Assembly (NCBI RefSeq): GCF_023715505.1
Contig: NZ_JAMBOH010000026.1
Span: forward strand, 1-64,000
Reading direction: 5' to 3'
Length of the DNA: 64,000 nt
Source: Neobacillus cucumis
GTDB taxonomy: Bacteria; Bacillota; Bacilli; Bacillales_B; DSM-18226
Notes under the pieces: generated by a model
What the model saw: the letters and a program-made list of their open reading frames with translations, nothing else
What the model was told of the DNA's origin: nothing
Databases searched by the model: none
Position numbers and translations under genes: made by a program
Part shown: in pieces, positions 55,775-63,079 of the stretch
Layout of the letters: every line of letters begins with the position of its first letter
Position numbering within the stretch: position 1 is the stretch's first letter

Positions 55775-55804
55775 TTGACATTTTATTTTCTCACGATTTA
55801 TTAT
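55775..55804 (+). promoter_or_regulatory. Sigma-A promoter of madLM
   Basis: TTGACA (55775-55780), 18-nt spacer and TATTAT (55799-55804). Confidence 0.75.
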
Positions 55805-55817
55805 GAGTTTTAGGAAT

Positions 55818-55833
55818 ACAGTCGACTGTTGAT
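55818..55833. promoter_or_regulatory. GntR operator in the madLM leader
   Basis: Contains the perfect 12-bp palindrome ACAGTCGACTGT (55818-55829), placed about 14 nt after the -10 box of madLM, a position that would block transcription. Confidence 0.8.
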
Positions 55834-55841
55834 TCTCTGTT

Positions 55842-55857
55842 TTGCAAACGCTTTCCT
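55842..55857 (+). promoter_or_regulatory. CcpA cre site upstream of madL
   Basis: TTGCAAACGCTTTCCT fits the cre consensus WTGNAANCGNWNNCWW with one mismatch, downstream of the promoter. It predicts carbon catabolite repression of malonate uptake. Confidence 0.65.
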
Positions 55858-55953
55858 TTGTTTCAATTTTCTTCTCAGTACAGACATACGTAAAATTGTT
55901 CTGTTCGCTTTTCGTTTTATGCCTTAAAGAAAAAATTGAAAAGGAGAAATTGC

Positions 55954-56364
55954 ATGATTATTTTTGGGGTCGCAATATTATCTATTTGCTTTTTATCCGG
56001 GGTGTTTTTTGGAGATCTCTTAGGACACATACTTGGAATTGACGCAAATGTTGGCGGTGTGGGTTTTGCTATGCTTATGCTGATACTACTTGTGGAGTAC
56101 TTTAAAAAGAAAGATAAGCTTAACAAACAGACACAAGAAGGACTAGCTTTTTGGAGTGGAATGTATATTCCGATTGTTATTGCCATGTCAGCACAGCAAA
56201 ATGTGGTTGCGGCCCTAGATGGAGGGTTTTTGGCTATTGTTGCTGGAGTAGCTGTAGTGGTGATTAGCTGGGCCGTTGTTCCTCTTTTAAGCAAGGGTGG
56301 CCAGGCAGAGATTCTTGAAATCGATGTGAATGGAGGCGAGCAGGGTGTTAGAAATATTAGGTAA
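55954..56364 (+). CDS. madL: Malonate transporter subunit MadL
   Basis: 136 aa with four predicted membrane helices (about 1-20, 25-50, 70-85, 90-115). The sequence ICFLSGVFFGDLLGHILG and the ending IVAGVAVVVISWAVVPLLSK are typical of MadL, the small subunit of the two-part sodium-dependent malonate carrier. Start is the ATG after AAAAGGAGAAATTGC. Overlaps madM by 20 nt. Confidence 0.88.
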   Translation: MIIFGVAILSICFLSGVFFGDLLGHILGIDANVGGVGFAMLMLILLVEYFKKKDKLNKQTQEGLAFWSGMYIPIVIAMSAQQNVVAALDGGFLAIVAGVAVVVISWAVVPLLSKGGQAEILEIDVNGGEQGVRNIR

Positions 56365-57109
56365 TATTCTGGAAAATAATGGGTTAATTGTTGCTTTTGC
56401 CATTGTTGGCTTAACTATGTATCTCTCTTATTTTATCTCTAACAAATTAACCAGAGGTCGCATCCATGGGTCTGCTATTGCCATTACCCTTGGTCTTGTC
56501 CTCGCTTACATCGGCGGAGTGGTTACCGGAGGAGAAAAAGGGTTATCGGACATTACCCTTTTTTCTGGAATTGGGCTAATGGGCGGCGGTATGCTTAGGG
56601 ACTTTGCTATTGTTGCTACCGCCTTTGGGGCCAATTTTAGTGAAATTAAGAAGGCTGGTGTAAACGGGGTCTTATCCTTATTTGTAGGCGTGGTTCTCTC
56701 TTTTGTCGTCGGTGTCATTATTGCACTTGCTTTTGGATACAGAGATGCGATTAGCTTAACGACCATTGGTGCCGGCACGGCTACATACATCGTAGGACCA
56801 GTAACAGGATCTGCCATTGGTGCAAGTTCCGAAGTTATCACTCTTAGCATCGCAGCAGGACTGGTAAAGTCGATCTTGACCATGATAGGCACACCATTTA
56901 TTGCAAAATATATTGGATTAAATAACCCGCGTACTGCCATGGTATATGGCGGAATCATGGGAACAACGAGTGGAGTAGCAGGGGGATTGGCCGCAACAGA
57001 TCCAAAACTTGTTCCTTATGGAGCGGTTACGGCTACTTTTTATACTGGCCTAGGCTGCTTACTTGCCCCATCTGTTCTATTTTTACTGACAAAGGCCATT
57101 TTTGCATAA
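56345..57109 (+). CDS. madM: Malonate transporter subunit MadM
   Basis: 254 aa with about 8-9 membrane helices. Segments SNKLTRGRIHGSAIAITLGL, GLMGGGMLRDFAIVATAFGA and TIGAGTATYIVGPVTGSAIG are characteristic of MadM. With MadL it imports malonate with Na+. GTG start chosen because GGAGG lies 8 nt upstream inside madL; an ATG at 56330 is also in frame. Followed by a terminator. The pair replaces or complements the MdcF-type carrier encoded next door. Confidence 0.9.
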   Translation: MLEILGNILENNGLIVAFAIVGLTMYLSYFISNKLTRGRIHGSAIAITLGLVLAYIGGVVTGGEKGLSDITLFSGIGLMGGGMLRDFAIVATAFGANFSEIKKAGVNGVLSLFVGVVLSFVVGVIIALAFGYRDAISLTTIGAGTATYIVGPVTGSAIGASSEVITLSIAAGLVKSILTMIGTPFIAKYIGLNNPRTAMVYGGIMGTTSGVAGGLAATDPKLVPYGAVTATFYTGLGCLLAPSVLFLLTKAIFA

Positions 57110-57238
57110 AATTAGAACATGTATCCTTCATAAAACTATGTACTTCTAGAGCATTTTTTCTCCCTTATGAATTATTTCATACTTTTAATAAAACCATGAT
57201 CGACGAACATATGACTTCAAGCAAACATTATGGTTCCT

Positions 57239-57290
57239 AAGCAATCTTGGTATTTCTGTACTTAACAGGGCTAAGATTGCTTATTTTTTT
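57239..57290 (+). terminator. Terminator of madLM
   Basis: AAGCAATCTT pairs with AAGATTGCTT (10 bp), followed by ATTTTTTT. Confidence 0.85.
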
Positions 57291-57353
57291 AAAATCCTTA
57301 TTCAAGGAAAATATCTACCTTTAAAATCAATAGAAAAAACAATTTTTCCGTTA

Positions 57354-58289
57354 TCACTTTATAACTACAATTAAAAACGGCAAAATTATAAAAGAGACAA
57401 GTGTGGTCCAGAGTATACACCTAGATACAATATTTGGTGATGCATTAAATTTTTCCGCGAGAATGCCGGCATTAACGGCTACAGGCATACACGCTAAAAC
57501 AAACAGAACCGATTGCAGTATGCCTTTTATTTGCAAGATTGATATACAAATAAAAGCAACGGCCGGAGAAATCAACAAACGAACGGTCATCCCTGTCCAA
57601 AAGGCGGGTTGAGATTTCCATTCGTACCTTGCGATTTTTACACTGGCAATTTGCGCTCCTAATATAGCCATGACAACTGGAGAGTAGGCATCTGCAATCA
57701 TGGAAACCCCTTTCGCGACTCCGCCCGGTAAGGACAGATGTAAGCTGCGAAGGCCAAGTGCTAGAATCGCAGCATATATAGCGGGAAGGGTAAATACCGT
57801 TCGCACCGCGTTTTTTATTGAAAATTGCGAGCGCGCCGCAAAATAAACCCCGATTGTATTGACGATTACCATTTGAATGACAACATAAACAGATGCCTTT
57901 TCGAGCCCTAATTTCCCGAACGCAAGTAATACAAGTGGAAGCCCATAGTTGACACTGTTCGTAAAGGAAGACACCAAGACCAGGGCTGCCTTTTCATTAG
58001 CCTGAAAATGAAGAGGCTTACTTAAACTTGTGGCAATAGCCCAAAGCATAACAAGATTAAGCAAGGAAAACGAAAGGGTATGAGAAATATCACTATGAGA
58101 AACACGGGCAGTCATTAACGTATCTAATATTATGGCTGGACTTAAATAATATAATGTAAGAGTTAATAATGGCTTGGTGTCAAGCCGTGCAAATCGGCCA
58201 AGGATGGCCCCCGCAATAACCGGTATCGAAAGAGGAACCATCACTTGAAAAAGGGTGGCAATCACAGTTTGAATCAAATCAATAAACAT
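57354..58289 (-). CDS. AEC family transporter (MdcF-like)
   Basis: 311 aa with ten predicted membrane helices in two halves, the auxin-efflux-carrier fold. Seen are VPLSIPVIAGAILGRFARLD near the N-terminus, FTNSVNYGLPLVLLAFGK (helix 4 break) and FVLACMPVAVNAGILAEKF (helix 9 break). MdcF, the malonate carrier of Klebsiella, is in this family; converging on madLM beside the mdc operon, this may be a second malonate carrier (inference). It is not in the mdc transcript. The start has AGAGAGGATGTTT context with GAGAGG upstream. Confidence 0.75.
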   Translation of the reverse strand: MFIDLIQTVIATLFQVMVPLSIPVIAGAILGRFARLDTKPLLTLTLYYLSPAIILDTLMTARVSHSDISHTLSFSLLNLVMLWAIATSLSKPLHFQANEKAALVLVSSFTNSVNYGLPLVLLAFGKLGLEKASVYVVIQMVIVNTIGVYFAARSQFSIKNAVRTVFTLPAIYAAILALGLRSLHLSLPGGVAKGVSMIADAYSPVVMAILGAQIASVKIARYEWKSQPAFWTGMTVRLLISPAVAFICISILQIKGILQSVLFVLACMPVAVNAGILAEKFNASPNIVSRCILWTTLVSFIILPFLIVVIK

Positions 58290-58471
58290 CCTCTCTACTT
58301 TATTATTTTCATGCTACCATTTGCTTAATGGGAATGTCCATTCAAAATTATCAGTGCTCGATGGACTCTAAAATCCACGTTAATCCAAAAAAAAGCTGCC
58401 ATAAGACACATTTGCTACTCACTGCCCTGTAGAAATAGTTGACCTTTGATCAAACACTTGTCAAACCGTTT

Positions 58472-59362
58472 CTAATTTGGTTTTAACATTTGAAGATGAT
58501 GTTTAAGAACGGTAATATGACTAGGTGTCTTGGTATACACTTCTCCATCCATATCTACATCCTGTTTTTCTTGTGTATGAATGGTGATTGATTGTCCAGA
58601 GTAATGGTCGATTTCCTGAATTAACTCATGATTCTGAATCGTAATATCTGTGGTGAAAAGTTCTTTCAACAACGTCATGTTTGTATGTTTGATAATAAAT
58701 ACATCTGCGAGTCCATCATGATAACTGATTGCATTAAATGGCATCTTCTTTGCTCCTATGTAATTCCCATTGGCTGCAATAATTAATCGCGCCTCTCCTT
58801 CCATTCTCTCCCCATCTATATCTAGTACAAAATGAAATGGATCCATATTTTTCATTGTCCGAATGGCGCTAAGCATATAACTAATCTTACCGAGATGATC
58901 TTTTTCCGTTTGTTTAATATTATTGGAGGTTTCTGCAATCAAACCGGTGCCCCAAAAGTTTAGACAGTAATGGTCATCTACTTTGAGAACATCAATTGGC
59001 TTGCATTCACCATGTATGATCTGATCTGCAGCTATAGCGATATTCTGGTCAATCATTAAGGACCTTGAAAAATCATTACAGGTCCCAGCAGGCAGTATAC
59101 CAATCAAAGGCCGATGATCCAGGTTTGACAATCCGTTGATACATTCATGGACCGTACCATCTCCACCAAGGATAATAACCAAATCAACTTCCGGTCCATG
59201 AAGCTGACAAAGCTCCTTTGCATGGTTGATTCTTTGCGTTTGTACGATCATTAAATTCGAAATACCAGATGACAGAATTGGGACCGAGACCCCAAGAGCC
59301 TGTTTAATATCCTTTTTTCCGGCATTTCCGTTATAAATTAATAGTGCTCGTTCGAAATGCAT
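58472..59362 (-). CDS. Diacylglycerol/lipid kinase family protein
   Basis: 296-aa DAGK-catalytic-domain protein. The nucleotide-binding GGDGTVHECINGL motif is near residue 65 and GILPAGTCNDFSRSL near 95. The C-terminal beta-sandwich includes ARLIIAANGNYIGAKKMPF and QDVDMDGEVY, a typical DagK/YegS ending. Phosphorylates diacylglycerol or a related lipid to keep phospholipid recycling going. The start is the ATG after AAGGAAGTGATTGAT. Monocistronic, unrelated to the malonate genes beside it. Confidence 0.85.
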   Translation of the reverse strand: MHFERALLIYNGNAGKKDIKQALGVSVPILSSGISNLMIVQTQRINHAKELCQLHGPEVDLVIILGGDGTVHECINGLSNLDHRPLIGILPAGTCNDFSRSLMIDQNIAIAADQIIHGECKPIDVLKVDDHYCLNFWGTGLIAETSNNIKQTEKDHLGKISYMLSAIRTMKNMDPFHFVLDIDGERMEGEARLIIAANGNYIGAKKMPFNAISYHDGLADVFIIKHTNMTLLKELFTTDITIQNHELIQEIDHYSGQSITIHTQEKQDVDMDGEVYTKTPSHITVLKHHLQMLKPN

Positions 59363-59691
59363 ATCAATCACTTCCTTATTACGATTTTATTAGTTATATA
59401 CCCTTTCATTTGTATCCTTCACTTTAAATTCTACTAATCAAAAATTCTTGAAACTTCAATATGATAAAGGGCAGTCCCCGGAATTTCCTCTTTTGACTAT
59501 CTAACCATAACTGTGTCATAATATTTGTCCTTTCGGCTTAAAATTACAGTAAGACTTCAAAGTCGTTTTTAAGTGGTGGCCTCTTTTATGAGATCATTAA
59601 TTTCACACAGATAATTTTTTAACCAGGATCAAGAATTTCAGTTAAAATGTGGTAAGATGAATCCAAATAGAGAAAAAGGATGGCTAGAAAG
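59363..59691. other. Intergenic region
   Basis: About 330 nt between divergent genes with no gene or RNA recognised. A promoter for the metallopeptidase-like gene must lie in the last 100 nt, but no clear boxes were assigned. Confidence 0.4.
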
Positions 59692-60078
59692 ATGCAGTTT
59701 TTAATTGGCAGACCTGACATCAATAGGTATATGAATGCATTAATTGACATAGTGGAAAGCATGGGAGGAAGAGTACGCTTTTCAACTGAAAATCGGGTGA
59801 GCTTTAAGCCGGATTTAACGGTGACGGTCCCGCCGGTTGCGGACCAAGAGAACCTATATGCCCTTGCGCATGAGACAGGGCATCTAATTGACTACATTGA
59901 GGGGAACCTAGATTACGACATGTGGATTTCGAACCGTCCCTATCGTATCAACGCCGAAATGAAGGCATGGGTCAACGCCTATCATCTCCTGAAAGAAATG
60001 GACGCACCGTTAGATCAGTGGGAGCAGCATGTACAGAAGAAACTGTTTACGTATTTTCAATATGAAGAGGTATCATGA
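59692..60078 (+). CDS. ImmA/IrrE-like metallopeptidase-fold protein
   Basis: 128 aa. The zinc-peptidase signature LAHETGHLID (HExxH) lies near residues 62-71, and the following EGNLDYDMWISNRPYRINAEMKAW supplies a downstream Glu expected as the third ligand (E in INAEMKAW). This is the core of ImmA/IrrE-type proteins, yet no HTH or phage repressor gene sits beside it, so the substrate is unknown. The start is the ATG 11 nt after AAAGGA; an ATG at 59680 overlaps that site. Possibly a domesticated prophage or signalling peptidase. Confidence 0.7.
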   Translation: MQFLIGRPDINRYMNALIDIVESMGGRVRFSTENRVSFKPDLTVTVPPVADQENLYALAHETGHLIDYIEGNLDYDMWISNRPYRINAEMKAWVNAYHLLKEMDAPLDQWEQHVQKKLFTYFQYEEVS

Positions 60079-60210
60079 AAAAGAGAATAGTTCCCCGATA
60101 GCCTCAAGCAGACCAGCTTATCGTTCTTCTAGAAATAATGGTTATGTTTCTAAATTCGTCAATTGTGTAACGTGTAGTATAAGAATATTCGAAAAAGCTC
60201 CAATTTCAAA

Positions 60211-60251
60211 AAAGCCTCTTTTGCTATGTTTGGACTAGCAAAAGAGACTTT
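60211..60251 (+). terminator. Terminator after metallopeptidase-like gene
   Basis: AAAG.CTCTTTTGCTA pairs with TAGCAAAAGAG.CTTT over a 10-nt loop. A T6 run occurs about 15 nt later. The rest of the 60079-60381 gap shows no gene. Confidence 0.6.
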
Positions 60252-60381
60252 CAAATAGGCCTTTTTTATCCTATTGAGCCAGATTTAATTGTATTAATTA
60301 TTTTAATAATCCTTCAATGTCAATCGATCATTAATTTTTTAGCCACTAATATAATAAAGTCCCTACTTACATTGTACTATT

Positions 60382-61023
60382 TCAATATAAAAGTGTTAGT
60401 ACACTGAAATAGTGCATGATACTTCCGGCTATGACAAAAAGGTGCCATAAGGCATGGTGATATTTGAATCCCCTCCAAATGTAGAAAACAGATCCAAAAG
60501 TATATAACAATCCACCTATAATTAAATATGTTAAACCAGAATGCTGCATGTGTTTGGTTAAAGGTTCCCAAGCAAATACAATTAACCAACCCATTAATAC
60601 GTATAACGCAGTGGATGTGAATAAAAATTTCTTTACAAAAAAGGATTTAAAAACAGTTCCTCCAATTGCAAGCCCCCATACGATACCAAAAATAGTCCAC
60701 CCTAACCAACCTTTAACAACTAAAAACAGGAATGGTGTGTACGTTCCAGCGATAAAAAAATAGATAGAAGAATGGTCAAATATTTCAAATAAATCTTTAA
60801 CTCTGCTGCCTTCAGGGAAAGCATGTAGCAGTGTAGAAGAAGTATACATTAAGAACATTGTAGAACCGAATAGAGTGAAACTGACAATATGCCAAGCGTT
60901 TCCGTATAATGAAGAAAATACAATTAGTAATATTAATGCTGCTATGCTAAGAAGAGCACCTATACCATGAGTAATTGAATTTGCGATTTCCTCGCCTTTG
61001 CTAAAAGTATGTGTGTTAGCCAT
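60382..61023 (-). CDS. Hemolysin III family (PAQR/TrhA) membrane protein
   Basis: 213 aa with seven predicted membrane helices. The family metal-site residues are visible: EEIANSITHGIGALLS at the N-terminus, YTSSTLLHAFPEGS, DHSSIYFFIAGTYTPF and the ending HALWHLFVIAGSIMHY. Widely conserved in Bacillus; some members influence membrane fluidity, and the name hemolysin is historical. The start is the ATG after GGGAGTGAAACTATT, not the longer in-frame TTG/ATG region upstream. Monocistronic. Confidence 0.88.
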   Translation of the reverse strand: MANTHTFSKGEEIANSITHGIGALLSIAALILLIVFSSLYGNAWHIVSFTLFGSTMFLMYTSSTLLHAFPEGSRVKDLFEIFDHSSIYFFIAGTYTPFLFLVVKGWLGWTIFGIVWGLAIGGTVFKSFFVKKFLFTSTALYVLMGWLIVFAWEPLTKHMQHSGLTYLIIGGLLYTFGSVFYIWRGFKYHHALWHLFVIAGSIMHYFSVLTLLY

Positions 61024-61190
61024 AATAGTTTCACTCCCTATGTAATCAATAATTATTAATTGTAACAAGGTTAGTAGCATTAATGTAATATACATATGTC
61101 ATATTTCGAAGAAGTGTTTCAAAAAGAATGAAATATACAAATGCCTTTGGGACGTTTAAATAGCGGATTAGTATAAAAAGTCTCAGCGTA

Positions 61191-61222
61191 AAAAAATAGA
61201 AGTCCATAATACTTAGACTTCT
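61191..61222 (-). terminator. Terminator of AI-2E family gene
   Basis: On the minus strand AGAAGTC pairs with GACTTCT, followed by a T-rich ATTTTTTT. It lies about 100 nt after the stop. The rest of the 61024-61325 gap holds no recognised gene. Confidence 0.6.
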
Positions 61223-61325
61223 AATTGTTGGCTGATTCTATATAATTTTAATTCCAGTTTTTTTGTTTTTCAGATAAGACAATATTTATAATTAAAATTT
61301 TTCAAAGAAAAACTATGTCCACGGC

Positions 61326-62426
61326 TCAAGCTCCTTCTATTGTATTGGCTCCTTTCCTTGCTTTCAAAAATCGGACTAAGTTCAACACAATGACTTTTGA
61401 AACCGCATAAGTTGGTACCGCTAAAACCATTCCAAGTACACCTGCCAGATTACCTGCAGCTAATAGAATAATAATAATCGTCGCCGGGTGCGTATCCAAT
61501 GTTTTTCCTAAGATCAAAGGTGACAAGAAGTTCCCTTCTATCTGCTGAGCTACTAGTATAACGACTATAACCAATAGAGCCTTTGTTGGTGAATCAAAGA
61601 AAGCAATAAGTACTGCGGGCGCACCGCCAATGATTGGTCCAACATAAGGGATAATGTTGGTAAAAGAAATAATAAGTGCCATGATTAACGCGTACGGCAT
61701 ACCAATGATTAAAAATCCAATAAAAGCCAAGGTCCCGACTGCGAGGGCCACCAACACCTGCCCCTGGATGTAAGCTGACAGTGTCTCCCCTGTTTCTTTT
61801 AAAATTTTAAGGCCCTCATCTCTGTAATCGGTAGGAAAAAATTTCGAAACAGCTTTTGGAAATTTTTGGCCATCCTTTAACATGTAAAATAATAAAAATG
61901 GGACAGTGACAAGAATGATCGCGATATTGGTGACCACACCAAAGAAACCCCTTATTCCGTTCGTCAGTTTGTTTGGCAGTGTATTCGCATATTCCATTAA
62001 CCGCTGTTGTACCGAGTCAATGATTTCACTCTGCTGAACCATTAAGTTTTTATATTGTGATGAATGAACTACATTATTAAAAAAATCAGTAGTTTTGTTG
62101 GCGAATAATGGCAAATTGTTGGCAAGTTCGGTTGCCTGTTTTGATACAGTTGGAACTAAACTGCCTATTGCCAAAACAAGAAGACCTGCAAATCCAACAT
62201 ATATGATTAGGATTGCGGCTATCCTCGGAAGCTTTTTGCGTTCCAAAAAATTCACCAGAGGGTTTAAAAGGAAATATAGGAAACCGGTTATCAAAATAGG
62301 AAAGAAAACCGTCGAGAAAAACACTCCTATAGGCTTAAACATAAATGAAATTTTTGTGGAAACGAAAATAATCGTTAAGATCAGCAAAATTTGAATTAAC
62401 CAGAATTGCATTTTTGATTTTGACAC
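61326..62426 (-). CDS. AI-2E family transporter
   Basis: 366 aa with about 8 membrane helices. Typical segments are FPILITGFLYFLLNPLVNFL near the N-terminus, a long periplasmic-type middle part (about 90-140) and the core VALAVGTLAFIGFLIIGMPY, NIIPYVGPIIGGAPAVLIAF and NFLSPLILGKTLDTHPATII. The family (formerly PerM/UPF0118) includes AI-2 exporters and ion antiporters; function cannot be fixed by sequence. The start is GTG 8 nt after GGAAGAGG. Confidence 0.85.
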   Translation of the reverse strand: MSKSKMQFWLIQILLILTIIFVSTKISFMFKPIGVFFSTVFFPILITGFLYFLLNPLVNFLERKKLPRIAAILIIYVGFAGLLVLAIGSLVPTVSKQATELANNLPLFANKTTDFFNNVVHSSQYKNLMVQQSEIIDSVQQRLMEYANTLPNKLTNGIRGFFGVVTNIAIILVTVPFLLFYMLKDGQKFPKAVSKFFPTDYRDEGLKILKETGETLSAYIQGQVLVALAVGTLAFIGFLIIGMPYALIMALIISFTNIIPYVGPIIGGAPAVLIAFFDSPTKALLVIVVILVAQQIEGNFLSPLILGKTLDTHPATIIIILLAAGNLAGVLGMVLAVPTYAVSKVIVLNLVRFLKARKGANTIEGA

Positions 62427-62699
62427 TACATATACCTCTTCCCTCACCTATTTTGATAAAAGTATAACAAAATCATGGGATTATATACAGTATTATCCTT
62501 TAATCCTTAAGGATCCTTAATAAGGACCACAAGCCCCAGAGACATATCACCACAAATGCTCTAATCTTTACCTGTTTTTATTGCTGCAACGAGACTTATG
62601 TAGAAATAAATAAAACGGTTGTATTAAATCCTGAAAATCAATCTAAAATTAATATTGGTTTAATCTCGTTTTTAGATATATAATCAAAACAAGTAAAAA

Positions 62700-62715
62700 A
62701 GGAAAACGTTTTCAA
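62700..62715 (+). promoter_or_regulatory. CcpA cre site upstream of 48-aa gene
   Basis: AGGAAAACGTTTTCAA matches the cre consensus WTGNAANCGNWNNCWW in all but one position and includes the palindrome GAAAACGTTTTC. The rest of the 62427-62699 gap shows no gene. Confidence 0.6.
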
Positions 62716-62760
62716 AACTGTAGCCTCTTCGCTACTTCCCATAAATAAGGAGGATTTCAA

Positions 62761-62907
62761 ATGAGCCAAATTGAACGAGATTTTAAAGTGAAGCATTTAT
62801 TAGAAAAACAAAAATTTAATGAGATAGAAATTGCCGTCATGACGGACCCACAGATTGAATATTATCACTGGCTCTATTTTGAAGACTCCGTTTACGATTA
62901 TATGTAA
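62761..62907 (+). CDS. Hypothetical 48-aa peptide, cre-controlled
   Basis: Small acidic/aromatic protein, ending in a Tyr-rich stretch (IEYYHWLYFEDSVYDYM). It has an excellent ribosome binding site (AAGGAGGATTTCAA before ATG), a candidate cre site 45 nt upstream and a strong terminator just after. No membrane segment. I do not recognise the family. The signals argue that it is a real, carbon-regulated gene. Confidence 0.65.
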   Translation: MSQIERDFKVKHLLEKQKFNEIEIAVMTDPQIEYYHWLYFEDSVYDYM

Positions 62908-62947
62908 GTAGAAAATGGATAAATGTAATAGTAACGAACAAAAATAT

Positions 62948-62992
62948 AACCTCTGTCAAAGTAGTGTCTATATACTTTTGACAGAGGTTTTT
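62948..62992 (+). terminator. Strong terminator after 48-aa gene
   Basis: AACCTCTGTCAAA pairs with TTTGACAGAGGTT (13 bp), followed by TTTC. Confidence 0.9.
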
Positions 62993-63013
62993 CGTATTCA
63001 AGGTAACTTAGGA

Positions 63014-63061
63014 TTAAAAAAATGCACCGCCAACTGTTAGCAGTCTAACAATTGGGGTGCA
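63014..63061 (-). terminator. Terminator of MMPL gene
   Basis: On the minus strand TGCACC.CAATTGTTAGAC pairs with AACTGTTAGCAG-type strand to GGTGCA, followed by T7. Confidence 0.7.
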
Positions 63062-63079
63062 GTGTCTTCTAGCTCTTCC

